The position numbers were made by a program, and so were the translations under genes. From assembly GCA_040768665.1 (NCBI GenBank), contig JAXGMN010000011.1, positions 291,060 through 355,059 of the forward strand: a stretch of DNA of 64,000 bases. The letters are read 5' to 3'. Below the pieces are notes generated by a model. It saw nothing but the letters and a program-made list of their open reading frames with translations. It was not told the DNA's origin and made no database searches. The first letter of the stretch is position 1; every line of letters starts with the position of its first letter. The DNA comes from JABWBD01 sp040768665. GTDB taxonomy: Bacteria > Planctomycetota > Planctomycetia > Pirellulales > Thermoguttaceae. Shown one piece after another: positions 8,988-18,023 of the stretch.

Positions 8988-9707
8988 CTAGGCCGCGGTT
9001 CGGCGCGGCAGAAACCGAGAACGGTCGCGGCGGAATTCCTCGATCGCCGTGGCGTAGTCTTCGGGGCGGCCGATATCGAGCCAGTAACAGTCCTCGCGAT
9101 AGCAGACCACCTCTTCGCCGGCGTCGCGAAGGCGCACAATCAGTTCCGGCATCGAGATCCGTTCTCCCGGGTGAACGAAGTCGCAAACCCGCGGTTCGAA
9201 GCAGTAGACGCCCATGCTGACGAGAAACTGGTGAACCGGCTTTTCTGCGTACTCGACCAGCCGCTGTTCGCCGTCGACCCGGAGTACCCCCAAATCGATA
9301 TGCACCGTTTTGCAGTAGCTGGCCACGGTGGCGGTCGCCCCTCGCTGCCGATGAAAACGCGCCAAGTTCAGGAAACTGAGGGTGGTCAGCAGATCGCCGT
9401 TCATCACCAGAAAAGGCCGCCGCGGCCGGTCGATCAGGCCGAGGCACCCGGCGGTGTCGAGCGGTTGCTCTTCTCGAAAGTAGCGAATTCTCAGTCCGAA
9501 GCGGTCGCCGCCGCCCAGGAAGCTCTGAATCAACTCGGCCAGGTGGCCGGTGGCAACCGTCAGGTCGCGGATGCCGTAATGGCGCAACTGCTCGACAAGC
9601 AGTTCAATGACGGGAACGTCGTCCAGCGGCATCAGCGGCTTGGGAAGGGTCGCCGTAAACGGTTTCAGCCGAGTTCCCTTCCCCCCCGCGAGCAAGACAG
9701 CCTCCAT
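8988..9707 (-). CDS. Sugar nucleotidyltransferase (mannose-1-P guanylyltransferase-like)
   Basis: 239 aa. The N-terminal signature EAVLLAGGKGTRLKPFT with LPKPLMPL is the NTP-transferase nucleotide loop, and FLVMNGDLLT supplies the metal-binding Asp. The family joins NTP to a hexose-1-phosphate. GDP-mannose is a reasonable product because the next gene is a GDP-sugar-type reductase, but the base specificity cannot be read from the sequence. It lacks the C-terminal left-handed beta-helix of longer family members. It sits 12 bp from the upstream glycosyltransferase and 31 bp from the downstream reductase in one operon. Confidence 0.85.
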   Translation of the reverse strand: MEAVLLAGGKGTRLKPFTATLPKPLMPLDDVPVIELLVEQLRHYGIRDLTVATGHLAELIQSFLGGGDRFGLRIRYFREEQPLDTAGCLGLIDRPRRPFLVMNGDLLTTLSFLNLARFHRQRGATATVASYCKTVHIDLGVLRVDGEQRLVEYAEKPVHQFLVSMGVYCFEPRVCDFVHPGERISMPELIVRLRDAGEEVVCYREDCYWLDIGRPEDYATAIEEFRRDRSRFLPRRTAA

Positions 9708-9719
9708 CGGTTCGCCTCC

Positions 9720-10955
9720 TCACCGAACACTCAGATGCAGCGAGGAAAGGGATCGCGCGTTCGGGCCAGGGCTCGAGCCGCGGCCGCCGACCTCGATACC
9801 CGCGCGTGCTTCAATCACATCGAGAAGCTCCTCCATACGCTTCGCCAGGGTCAACGCCTGAACGTGGACGGCCGCCTGTCGGCCCATCGAGCGGCGAAGA
9901 TCGGGATCGGCAACGAGCCGCTCGAGCCGATCGATCATCGGTTCGATCGCCCACGGCGATTCGATCACAAAACCGTCGATGCCTTCGGTGAGCAATTCGC
10001 TCGCGCCGTTTTGCCGCGTGGCAACAACCGGAAGTCCGGCTGCCATTGCCTCGAGCACGACGAGGCTGCACGGGTCGTAGAACGAGGGAAACGCGAACAC
10101 GTCGCAGCCGACGTAGCACTCGCGGACGTCGTGGAGAAAGCCGAGAAACTGCACGCGGCCCTCCAGGCCTGCCCGCCGGGCCTGCCGCCGGTATCGGGCG
10201 TCACGACGGTTGCCGCATACGACCAGCTTTGCCTTGGGCAGTCGGGCGGCGATGGCGGCAAAGGCTTCCAGGAGTGGCTCAAGCCCTTTCAGCGCGTAGT
10301 TGTGCGCGACGAACAGGATCGCGACGTCGTCTTCGTTCAAGCCATGTTCTCGCCGGAAGCGGTCGCGTGCGGCCGCGGCGTTGTCCAGCGGGCTCGTGTC
10401 ATCCAGGCCGTTGTAGACGACCGAGATCCGTTCTGCCGGCACTCCGTGGTATTGTTGGAAGTGTTCGGCCGACATGCGGCTGGCGGCGATGATGTGCGTC
10501 GCGCGACGGTGGGCGAACGTCTTTGCGTCGATCCGACGAAATGACCACTGCTTCAGGTTCAGCAACTTGCCCAGCCGCCAGACTGCTCGCCGCAGACGAC
10601 CGCGAAATCGACGGCTGCTGTGGTGCAATGCCGCCGGTTGCGGGCCGCCGACGGACAGGTAGACGTCCTGGTGCCAGGTCTTCGAAAACCCGATAACGCA
10701 ATGGACATCGAGACTGCTGAGAATCCGCTCGGAAGCAGCCGCGAACCGGTATGCCCGCAGCCATCCCAGGCCGGGAAGCCGGGCGAGACGCACCGGATGC
10801 ACCCGCGCCGATGGTGGCAACTCGCGCGAGTCGACCTGGCGGGCGACCACGTGCACCTCGTGTCCGGCGGCCGCGAGATGGCGGGCCACGCTGCCGGCAT
10901 ATTTCTCGGCACCGCCGTGAGTTCCAATCGCTTCAATGTTCAGTGCGACTTTCAC
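9720..10955 (-). CDS. GT4 glycosyltransferase, WaaG/RfaG-like (LPS core)
   Basis: 411 aa. GTG start: it overlaps the stop of the upstream kinase gene as GTGA, a sign of translational coupling, and it begins the first Rossmann strand (VKVALNIEAIGTHGGAEKYA). The C-terminal nucleotide-sugar half has YNGLD, ILFVAHNYALKGL and YDPCSLVVLEAMAAGLPVV, where the first Glu of the usual E-x7-E pair is replaced by Asp. Together with the WaaP-like and WaaF-like neighbours this points to addition of a hexose to the LPS inner core at the cytoplasmic face. Confidence 0.86.
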   Translation of the reverse strand: MKVALNIEAIGTHGGAEKYAGSVARHLAAAGHEVHVVARQVDSRELPPSARVHPVRLARLPGLGWLRAYRFAAASERILSSLDVHCVIGFSKTWHQDVYLSVGGPQPAALHHSSRRFRGRLRRAVWRLGKLLNLKQWSFRRIDAKTFAHRRATHIIAASRMSAEHFQQYHGVPAERISVVYNGLDDTSPLDNAAAARDRFRREHGLNEDDVAILFVAHNYALKGLEPLLEAFAAIAARLPKAKLVVCGNRRDARYRRQARRAGLEGRVQFLGFLHDVRECYVGCDVFAFPSFYDPCSLVVLEAMAAGLPVVATRQNGASELLTEGIDGFVIESPWAIEPMIDRLERLVADPDLRRSMGRQAAVHVQALTLAKRMEELLDVIEARAGIEVGGRGSSPGPNARSLSSLHLSVR

Positions 10956-11842
10956 GGGCCGTACCCCAGCTTTCGTTCCATGCGGGCCTGTTTGGCCAGG
11001 ACCGCTCGAATCAGCCGCTTGTGACCGGCCTGCAGCTTTCGCACACCCAGGTAGTGCCGCATGAAAGCCATTCGGTCGGTGCAGCCGATGTGATGGCGAG
11101 ATGCCGACCAGGCCAGTTGCGCCAGATCTTTCACGATCCACCGTCGACGAAACCACCTTCGAGACTGCACCCGCTGCAGGTCGATCAGCTTGACGTCGAA
11201 CACCGCCGGAGCATCCTCTTTGATGAAGAAATGTCCGCAGTAGAAGTCGCGGTGGTTATAACCGGCCTGGTGAAAGCGGCGGGCGATCTCCGCAATCCGG
11301 CGGATGACCGCATGCAGGTCGCGACTACGAGTCCCTGCCCGCTCGGAAATCGTTCGGAACCGCTTGGGCAGGAAGTGGTCCATCGGCGTGTAGCCGGCCA
11401 GTTCCCGCGTGAGCACGAAGGATTCGAGCCTGCCGTCCGGATGGAGATGCTCGCCGTAGGCAATCAGGTCCATGACCGCGATGCCTTCGGCGGTGAGTTG
11501 GCGGATGTTGCGGGCTTCGACGCGCCCGGCGGTGTTGCCCGGATCCGCGCCGATGCTAGCCCTCAGCCACGAGCGCCAGGTGCGAACGTGGTGCCTCTTG
11601 AGATACACGCCCCGCGGCGGATGGTGGGGATGATGCAGTTCAAGGCGCCAGTTCTCCCGGTCGGCCAAGGCGCGGAGGCATCGCCCCTGCCCGGTAGCCA
11701 TGACCGACTGAAACGCGTTCAGGCCGGAGACGGCCAGCGAGCTCCGATACCGGCCGTCCAGCCACATGCGACCATCGTCGGCTCTTTCCAGCCCCGTTCT
11801 TGCCGGGTCGAGGGGCGGAGAGGATGGTTCGGAACGAATCAT
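10952..11842 (-). CDS. LPS core kinase, WaaP/InaA (Kdo kinase-like) family
   Basis: 296 aa, protein-kinase-like fold. The residues expected of the family are visible: GVYLKRHH with the ATP-binding Lys at about 82, an RVEARN Glu near 109, the catalytic loop YNHRDFYCGHFF (H197, D199) and a metal-binding Asp in VKLIDLQR (about 221). Members phosphorylate heptose or Kdo of the LPS inner core. It lies between the WaaG-like transferase (4-bp overlap) and the heptosyltransferase (42-bp gap), in line with this role. Confidence 0.86.
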   Translation of the reverse strand: MIRSEPSSPPLDPARTGLERADDGRMWLDGRYRSSLAVSGLNAFQSVMATGQGRCLRALADRENWRLELHHPHHPPRGVYLKRHHVRTWRSWLRASIGADPGNTAGRVEARNIRQLTAEGIAVMDLIAYGEHLHPDGRLESFVLTRELAGYTPMDHFLPKRFRTISERAGTRSRDLHAVIRRIAEIARRFHQAGYNHRDFYCGHFFIKEDAPAVFDVKLIDLQRVQSRRWFRRRWIVKDLAQLAWSASRHHIGCTDRMAFMRHYLGVRKLQAGHKRLIRAVLAKQARMERKLGYGP

Positions 11843-11884
11843 GAGAATCCCTTCTCGCGAGCCGGGATGTTCGCCGCGGATTGC

Positions 11885-12937
11885 TTACGCTGCAAAGGCC
11901 GCGCGGCTTTCCAGCAGCTTGGCTACCTCCGTATAGACCCTATCGACGGAGATGTCCCGCATGCAGCGGTGATGCCCCAACGGGCAAACTCGGTTCTGGC
12001 ACCCGATACATTCCAGGTCGAGCACCAAATCGACCGCGTCGACGGTCGGATTCCGGCCCCAGATCGGCAGCATCGGTCCGTAAAGGGTAATCACCGGCTT
12101 TCCGAACGCGGCCGCAATATGTCTCGGCCCGCTGTCCGTGGACACCATCACTCGGCCGCGGCGAATGCATGCCTTGGCCGTACCAATCCCCAACGGCTGA
12201 TCGGCCATGGAAACCACCCGGGGCCGATCCGCTTGCCGGACGATCTCGCGGGCGATTTCCCGCTCCTTGGGGCCGCACATAACCAGAACGTCGTGGCCCA
12301 GCGCGTCTACCACCCGCTGGGCCAGTTGTGCGAAGTGTTCGACCGGCCAAAGTTTTGCCGCTCCGTAGGCGCCGCTGCAGTTCAGCGTGACCACACGACC
12401 GTCTGTGCGCAGCCCCAGGCCTTTCCAGACGCGATCGGCCGAACGTTCGTCGGCATCTTGCGTCGCCAGTTCCAGCCGGGGCGATTCGGCGGCACAACCG
12501 GCAGCCTCGGCGATCTTCAGGTAATAGTCGACCATCGGGTAGTCGACCATCCGCCCGTGTGCTCGTGGCGAGTCCAACTTTCGCGTCAGTAACGGCCCTC
12601 GGCCGTACCTCGCGTAGCCGATCCGCTCCTTCGCCCCGCCGAACCATGCCATAGCAGCCGTGCGAAGGGAGTTCGGCAGTAAGAGGGCCAGATCGAACTT
12701 CTCCTTCCGCATCCGCTGAACGACTGCCAAGTGGCGGAGTTTCTTCTGTTCCGCGTGGGGATTGAAGTACCACTGCTCGTCGAACCAGTCGGTGCCGGCA
12801 AGCACGTCACTCAGGTAGGGTCGCAGAATGCCAACAATCCGCGCCTCCGCACCGTAACGCCTCCGCACCGCCCTAAGTGCGGGGGTAGCCATCACCAAGT
12901 CGCCAAGCCAATTCGGCAGGAAAACCGCAATTTTCAT
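11885..12937 (-). CDS. waaF: ADP-heptose:LPS heptosyltransferase II-like (GT9)
   Basis: 350 aa. The start MKIAVFLPNWLGDLVMATPALRAVR is the canonical WaaF N-terminus, so the open frame upstream was not used. The C-terminal half contains the GT9 features LNCSGAYGAAKLWPVEHFAQLA, VSTDSGPRHIAAAFGKPVITLYGPM and a cluster of Cys near the end (CIGCQNRVCPLGHHRCM), the last being common in this subgroup and possibly metal-binding. It transfers a heptose to the inner LPS core. Confidence 0.88.
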   Translation of the reverse strand: MKIAVFLPNWLGDLVMATPALRAVRRRYGAEARIVGILRPYLSDVLAGTDWFDEQWYFNPHAEQKKLRHLAVVQRMRKEKFDLALLLPNSLRTAAMAWFGGAKERIGYARYGRGPLLTRKLDSPRAHGRMVDYPMVDYYLKIAEAAGCAAESPRLELATQDADERSADRVWKGLGLRTDGRVVTLNCSGAYGAAKLWPVEHFAQLAQRVVDALGHDVLVMCGPKEREIAREIVRQADRPRVVSMADQPLGIGTAKACIRRGRVMVSTDSGPRHIAAAFGKPVITLYGPMLPIWGRNPTVDAVDLVLDLECIGCQNRVCPLGHHRCMRDISVDRVYTEVAKLLESRAAFAA

Positions 12938-13072
12938 ATCCGTCCGCCAAGCCGCGATTTCGCAGGCTTCGCCCGTCCGTTGGCCCGCCTCATTCTGTGC
13001 ACTCAAAACCGACTCCTTTGCGAAGCCCGAAGATACCCCGCGCACCGATGCAAGCCAATAGCAGTTCCGACC

Positions 13073-14128
13073 TCAAGGCGGCGGCAGAAGGGGCCTTAAC
13101 CGATTTTCCAGTGCAGCCTCTCCGCACGTGAATTCCAGCCCGATTGTTACTGCCCACAGAGGCCGGCTGCCGAGCCGGTCCAGATCCAGTTTGACCAGAT
13201 CCTTGTGTGAACAGAGAACCGCCGCCACGTTCAGACCGTCAGCCCACTCGGCCAGCGACGCCACGTCCTCACGACCGTAGCGATAGTGATCGGCAAATTC
13301 CCGCGCAGCAATCACTCGGTACCCGCAGGATTCCAGTGTATGACGGAAGCCAGACGGGTTTCCCAGGCCGCAGAAGGAAGCGACCCGCTGATCTCGGAGT
13401 GAATCGATGGGCCGCTTTTCGCCGCTTGCGGAAAGCAGCTCGCGTGGAGCATGCACGGCTTCGGCCCAAACGGAGCCGATCGCAAGCGGGCGGACCTGCT
13501 CTTGGATTCGTCGGCGATCTGCCTCGGGGATCAAGTCGGCCCGGGACAATACCACCGCATCGGCTCGCCGCAGCCCGCCGATGGGTTCGCGAAGCGTTCC
13601 ACGCGGGAAGACGTGGCCGAACCCAAACGGCTCTAGCGCGTCGACCAACACGATGTCCAGGTCGCGAGCGATCCGCCGGTGCTGGAAGGCATCGTCCAGG
13701 ACGATCAATTGGCAGTCGAACTCTTCGATGGCCAACTCGGCGGCTTCCACCCGATCGGGGTTCTGCAAGTGGGGCACGTCCGGCAGTTTCTGTTCCAATT
13801 CCATGGCTTCATCGTTGACGGAGCCCGCCTCCGCCCCGTAGCCACGGCTGATCACCGTCACGCGTACTCCGTGCCGGCGATACCAGCGTGCGACCCATTC
13901 GACCATCGGCGTCTTGCCAGTCCCACCGAGTGTCAGATTTCCGATGCTGACCACCGGCACGGCGACGCCCCGCACCTCTGCTGCTTTGCGGTCGTACCGC
14001 CAGTTCCTCCAGCGAACGCCGAGCGAGTAGGGGATCTCCGCCGCACGAAGCCCCAACCGCATCAATCCGGCAGCAATGCCCCGTTGGCGGCCACTTACAA
14101 GATCGCGAAACTCACCGGGGTTCAACAT
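13073..14128 (-). CDS. lpxK: Tetraacyldisaccharide 4'-kinase
   Basis: 351 aa. Phosphorylates the 4' position of the lipid A precursor at the inner membrane. The Walker A motif GNLTLGGTGKT (residues 63-73) and the LpxK-typical segments VISRGYGAE, LIVLDDAFQHRRIARDLDIVLVDALEPFG are clear. The ATG at 14128 was chosen because GGGAGG lies 4 bp upstream; the frame is open further upstream but overlaps the divergent fhcA leader. First gene of the minus-strand LPS cluster. Confidence 0.93.
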   Translation of the reverse strand: MLNPGEFRDLVSGRQRGIAAGLMRLGLRAAEIPYSLGVRWRNWRYDRKAAEVRGVAVPVVSIGNLTLGGTGKTPMVEWVARWYRRHGVRVTVISRGYGAEAGSVNDEAMELEQKLPDVPHLQNPDRVEAAELAIEEFDCQLIVLDDAFQHRRIARDLDIVLVDALEPFGFGHVFPRGTLREPIGGLRRADAVVLSRADLIPEADRRRIQEQVRPLAIGSVWAEAVHAPRELLSASGEKRPIDSLRDQRVASFCGLGNPSGFRHTLESCGYRVIAAREFADHYRYGREDVASLAEWADGLNVAAVLCSHKDLVKLDLDRLGSRPLWAVTIGLEFTCGEAALENRLRPLLPPP

Positions 14129-14260
14129 CGAGCCTCCCGTTGCCATTCGTGGAATCCGGCGCGGTTCAAAACTGTACTTTCCCGGGCTTGGCGGATAAAG
14201 TTGCAGACGACCCGCTTGTTGTCGCTGATCCTGCCCCTCGAATTCAACCCCAACTTCTGC

Positions 14261-15895
14261 ATGTGTGCGACGCTCCTGAAGATCGCCGGCGGCACCGTCT
14301 ACGACCCGATCCACGGCGTTGACGGCGAGATTCGCGACGTTTGGATTGCTGATGACCGGATTGTACCGCCACCTGCCGGTCCCGAGATCCGGCCCACGCG
14401 AGTCATCGACGCCGCGGGGCTGGTCGTGATGCCCGGCGGCATCGATATGCACTGTCACATTGCAGGCCCGAAGGTGAATACCGCTCGCAAGATGCGGCCC
14501 GAGGAAAAACGCGTTGCTCCCGTGGTGCGGCGAACGGCGATCACCCACAGTGGCACTCTAGGCAGCGTTCCCAGTACGTTTGCCACGGGGTACCGCTACG
14601 CCGGGCTCGGCTACACGACTGCCTTCGACGCGGCTGTGCCCCCACTTGGTGCCCGTCATGCCCACGAGGAGTTTGCCGACACCCCCTGTATCGACAAGGG
14701 GTTCTACGTCCTCATGGGCAACAATCACTACGTGATGCAGGCGATCAAAGAGAACGAGCCGGAGCGTTTGCGGGGGTTCATGGCTTGGCTTCTCGGGGCT
14801 GCAAAAGCCTACGCCCCCAAGATTGTCAATCCAGGCGGCGTGGAGTCTTGGAAGCAGCGGCAGGCGGGCAATGTCTCCGACCTCGACCAGAAGGTCGACC
14901 ATTTCGACGTCACTCCGCGGCAGATCATCACCGGACTCGCCCGCGCTGCGGATGAACTGCAGCTTCCCCATGCCGTCCACATTCACCCAAACAACCTCGG
15001 CCTTCCGGGAAACTGGACGACGACGCTTGAGACGATGAAGGCCTTGGACGGCCACCGGGGGCACATCGCCCATATCCAGTTCCACAGCTACGGCGGCGGC
15101 GATGCCGACGAAGATACCTTCAACTCCAAGACCGTACCGCTCGTGGATTATGTCAACGAGCACGAGAATCTCACCGTTGACGTTGGCCAGGTGCTTTTCG
15201 GTCGCACGACGAGCATGACGGGCGACGGGCCGTTGGGCTACTACCTGCACCAGGTTTACGGCACAAAGTGGTTTTCCAACGATACCGAGAACGAATCCGG
15301 ATGCGGAATCGTTCCGATCGTGTACAAGAACAAAAGCTACATCCACGCCATCCAGTGGGCCATCGGACTGGAGTGGTTCCTTCTGGCCAAGGATCCCTGG
15401 CGGATTGTGCTCACGACGGACCATCCCAACGGCGGGTCATTTCTTGCCTATCCGCACATCATCCATTTGCTCATGGACCGCACCTACCGCCAGGAGGTCC
15501 TCAAGACGCTTCCCCGCAAGGCGCGGCTCCGGACCCGGCTCGCCGAACTCGACCGCGAGTATTCGCTGTCCGAGATCTGCATCATCACGCGCGCGGCCCC
15601 GGCTCGAATCCTCGGTCTACACGACAAGGGCCACCTTGGTCCCGGCGCCGCGGCCGACGTGACCATTTACACGCCCGGCGACGACCCGCAGACCATGTTC
15701 GAACTGCCGCGCTACGTGATCAAGTCGGGCCGCGTTCTCGTCGAAAACGGAGAAATCCGCGAGAACTTTGTCGGTAACACGCACTTCGTCCAGCCGGAGT
15801 TCGACGCCTCGCTGGAATCCCATATCGCCGAGTGGTTCGAGCGGGCATATACGATCCGCTTCCGGAATTACCCGATCGCCGAGATCGACGGGTAG
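14261..15895 (+). CDS. fhcA: Formylmethanofuran dehydrogenase subunit A-like (Fhc complex)
   Basis: 544 aa amidohydrolase-fold protein. The metal site begins with DMHCHIAGP (H64, H66); K187 in AYAPKIVNPGGVE matches the position where archaeal FwdA carries the carboxylated Lys, followed by HIHPNNLG and a late TTDHPNGG Asp. In methylotrophs and planctomycetes FhcA is part of the formyltransferase/hydrolase complex that releases formate from formyl-methanofuran-type carriers. The partner genes fhcB, fhcC and fhcD are not in this window. No clear ribosome-binding site precedes the ATG. Confidence 0.9.
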   Translation: MCATLLKIAGGTVYDPIHGVDGEIRDVWIADDRIVPPPAGPEIRPTRVIDAAGLVVMPGGIDMHCHIAGPKVNTARKMRPEEKRVAPVVRRTAITHSGTLGSVPSTFATGYRYAGLGYTTAFDAAVPPLGARHAHEEFADTPCIDKGFYVLMGNNHYVMQAIKENEPERLRGFMAWLLGAAKAYAPKIVNPGGVESWKQRQAGNVSDLDQKVDHFDVTPRQIITGLARAADELQLPHAVHIHPNNLGLPGNWTTTLETMKALDGHRGHIAHIQFHSYGGGDADEDTFNSKTVPLVDYVNEHENLTVDVGQVLFGRTTSMTGDGPLGYYLHQVYGTKWFSNDTENESGCGIVPIVYKNKSYIHAIQWAIGLEWFLLAKDPWRIVLTTDHPNGGSFLAYPHIIHLLMDRTYRQEVLKTLPRKARLRTRLAELDREYSLSEICIITRAAPARILGLHDKGHLGPGAAADVTIYTPGDDPQTMFELPRYVIKSGRVLVENGEIRENFVGNTHFVQPEFDASLESHIAEWFERAYTIRFRNYPIAEIDG

Positions 15896-15929
15896 GCCGC
15901 GCCCGGGGTAACCGGTCGCGCCCACCGCC

Positions 15930-16005
15930 GGGGACTGGTCCATGTTTCGGCCAATTCCGGTGCTTTGGCGTCAAAGACGCTGGCCGAAAACATGGACCTG
16001 TCCCC
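15930..16005. repeat. Inverted repeat, TCCATGTTTTCGGCCA family, copy 1
   Basis: The ends ggggactggtccatgtttcggcca and tggccgaaaacatggacctgtcccc pair almost perfectly. It lies between convergent genes (fhcA and the oxidoreductase) and could terminate both. The outer ggggac/gtcccc is shared with the GGGGACAGGCACC family, but the inner arm is different. Confidence 0.85.
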
Positions 16006-16039
16006 CTCTTCCGCGGGCGTGAACGGTTAGCGCCCGGGT

Positions 16040-17452
16040 TCACACCTCCGGCATCGTCCAGGGCTCGCGCATCGGCCGCTCGAGCATGGCGTTGGCTTCG
16101 GCGTCGCCCGGGAAAATTTCCTTCTCAGGATCCCAGCGGAGCTTTCGGTTCAGTAGCAGAGCAAAGTTGCCGATGTGGCAGAGGCTGGCCGTGCGGTGGC
16201 CGACCTCGACCGGTTCGATCGGCTCCTGGCGCGACTTGACCGAATTCAAGAAGTTGCGGACGTGATCCAAGGTGTGAGCCCGCGATCCGCTCGCCTGCTC
16301 TTCAGGCACACTCCGCGGAAGGTGGATTTCGTTGGGGCCGATCTTGGACTCCTTGAGCGATTCGGGATAGGTCGTCAGACCTTTCCAGCCAAAGTCGACC
16401 CAGCCCTCGGTTCCTTCGAACCGGCACGCGAAGCCGGCTTTGTCGGACTCGCAGACAAGTTCGACGCCGTTGGCATAACGGGCGATGAGCTTCGATTTTT
16501 CCGCCGTGGTGAAAAGACTGCCCTTGGGTGGAAACTCCGCGTAGACCGGCTCGAATTCCATCGGCCCCGTGAGGCTCGTGCCGTTGCCCCACTGGGCAAG
16601 ATCGTTCGAATGGGCCCCGAAATTGGTCATCTGCCCGCCGGAGTAGTCCAGAATAAACCGGAATCGGTACAGACATCGGTCCTGGTGATAAGGCGCCTGC
16701 GGGGCCGGACCAAGCCACGTCTGGTAGTCGAAGCCCTCCGGTACCGGCATCGGCTTCCAACCTGGTCCCGGCCCCACTTTGTTGTTCAAGGCGATGATCG
16801 TCTTAATCGTCTTGAGCTGCCCGATTCGGCCGTTGAGCACCAGTTCGCACGCGCGGCGAGCCTCCGGGGCGGAACGGTACTGACTGCCGGTCTGGAGGAT
16901 CCGCTTGTACTTGCGCACCGCCTGCGTCATGATCTGCCCGTCGCGGACCGTGAGCGAGAGCGGTTTTTCGCAGTAGATATCCTTGCCCGCCTTGCAGGCC
17001 ATCACAGTCATGCAGGCATGCCACTGATCGGGCACGACGATCATCACGGCATCGATGTCGTCCCGGGTAATCACCTCGCGGAAATCGGCATAGGCATCAC
17101 ATCCCTTGTATTGCCCCGCGCCCTTTTTCTCCGCGTAGTAGTCGTTGATCATCTTCTGCTGCGGCTCGCGGCCGAGATACTGTTTCTCGTCGCGGTAGCC
17201 GTGGCTCGCCCGGTTGACGTCGCAGATGGCGACGACCTGGGCGTCGTCGTTGCGAAGAAAAGCCGGCAGGTCGACCGTCGTCTGATTGCCGGCTCCAATG
17301 CAACCGATCGTGATCCGGTTGCCGGGCGCGTTGGCCCCGAACACTGAGGCCGGGACCGCCCAGGGCGCGGCCACGGTTGCCGAGGCCGCAGCGGCGGTTC
17401 TGAGAAAACTCCGACGGTCGAGACGGTTATGGGGTGGGACGGACGGTTTCAT
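16040..17452 (-). CDS. Tat-exported Gfo/Idh/MocA family oxidoreductase
   Basis: 470 aa. The N-terminus has a twin-arginine signal (DRRSFLRTAAAASATVAAPWAV), so the folded, NAD(P)-bound protein is probably exported. The Rossmann motif ITIGCIGAGNQT and the family motif YCEKPLSL follow, then a C-terminal beta-sheet substrate domain. Such proteins are greatly expanded in planctomycetes and act on sugars or related polyols; the substrate cannot be inferred here. A single gene with repeat-rich DNA on both sides. Confidence 0.9.
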   Translation of the reverse strand: MKPSVPPHNRLDRRSFLRTAAAASATVAAPWAVPASVFGANAPGNRITIGCIGAGNQTTVDLPAFLRNDDAQVVAICDVNRASHGYRDEKQYLGREPQQKMINDYYAEKKGAGQYKGCDAYADFREVITRDDIDAVMIVVPDQWHACMTVMACKAGKDIYCEKPLSLTVRDGQIMTQAVRKYKRILQTGSQYRSAPEARRACELVLNGRIGQLKTIKTIIALNNKVGPGPGWKPMPVPEGFDYQTWLGPAPQAPYHQDRCLYRFRFILDYSGGQMTNFGAHSNDLAQWGNGTSLTGPMEFEPVYAEFPPKGSLFTTAEKSKLIARYANGVELVCESDKAGFACRFEGTEGWVDFGWKGLTTYPESLKESKIGPNEIHLPRSVPEEQASGSRAHTLDHVRNFLNSVKSRQEPIEPVEVGHRTASLCHIGNFALLLNRKLRWDPEKEIFPGDAEANAMLERPMREPWTMPEV

Positions 17453-17529
17453 CGGGACTGTCCTTTCAACATCAGACGAACGAGCCGGACCATGTACGCA
17501 GTCGGACGAACGAGGCGGATGGCATAAGA

Positions 17530-17624
17530 GGCCCTTACAAAACGGGGACAGGCACCTCGCCGCCGATCGTCATAGTGGGGGAAGACGTCAATTGCTCGGA
17601 GCCAGTCCCCGTTTTGTCAGGGGC
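17530..17624. repeat. GGGGACAGGCACC-family inverted repeat, copy at 17.5 kb
   Basis: Arms ggcccttacaaaacggggaca and agtccccgttttgtcaggggc, with the inner ggcacc and ggagccagt shared with copies at 4.7, 33.3 and 34.3 kb. Lies upstream of the oxidoreductase gene. Confidence 0.85.
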
Positions 17625-17882
17625 TTTAAGCCGCCGGATAGGAGTGTCCGAACCGGTTCTCGCACTATAAGCAGCGGAGGCATTGAGCGTCAACCATGGC
17701 GCTGCCGACGTTGAGCCGGAGCTCGATCGAGGGTGAACGCAAACTTGATGCCCATATCCCATACAGATAGAATGGGCTTACCACCCGGTAGCGGTCTGTA
17801 GCGGGGACAAAAACTAGCAGATGGCCCGCGGGCAGGTATGTTGCTCAGCAATCGTTGTAACCGTTCACGGGGCAAAGGAGAG

Positions 17883-17958
17883 GGGGACAGGTCCATGTTT
17901 TCGGCCAACGTGTTTTGCGCCAAAACGCCCGGACTGGCCGGAAAAGGGACCCGTCCCC
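17883..17958. repeat. Inverted repeat, TCCATGTTTTCGGCCA family, copy 2
   Basis: Starts gggggacaggtccatgtttt and ends with ggccggaaaagggacccgtcccc. The right arm has diverged relative to the copy at 15930-16005 (catgga changed to gggac), so pairing is weaker. It lies about 65 bp upstream of the lipase start and may be in its leader. Confidence 0.75.
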
Positions 17959-18023
17959 AGCCGCCTTGTGAACGGTTGCGCAATCGTTTTGCCTGCCGTG
18001 AAACCAGGAACGAGGAAGGTGTT

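Larger units (their letters stand above)
17453..18023. other. Repeat-rich intergenic region between divergent genes
   Basis: 571 bp with no supported gene. It contains a short 17-bp direct repeat (17473-17489 and 17503-17519, both with gacgaacgag) and two hairpin elements listed separately (17530-17624 and 17883-17958). Promoters for both flanking genes should be here but I could not pick convincing ones. Confidence 0.6.
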
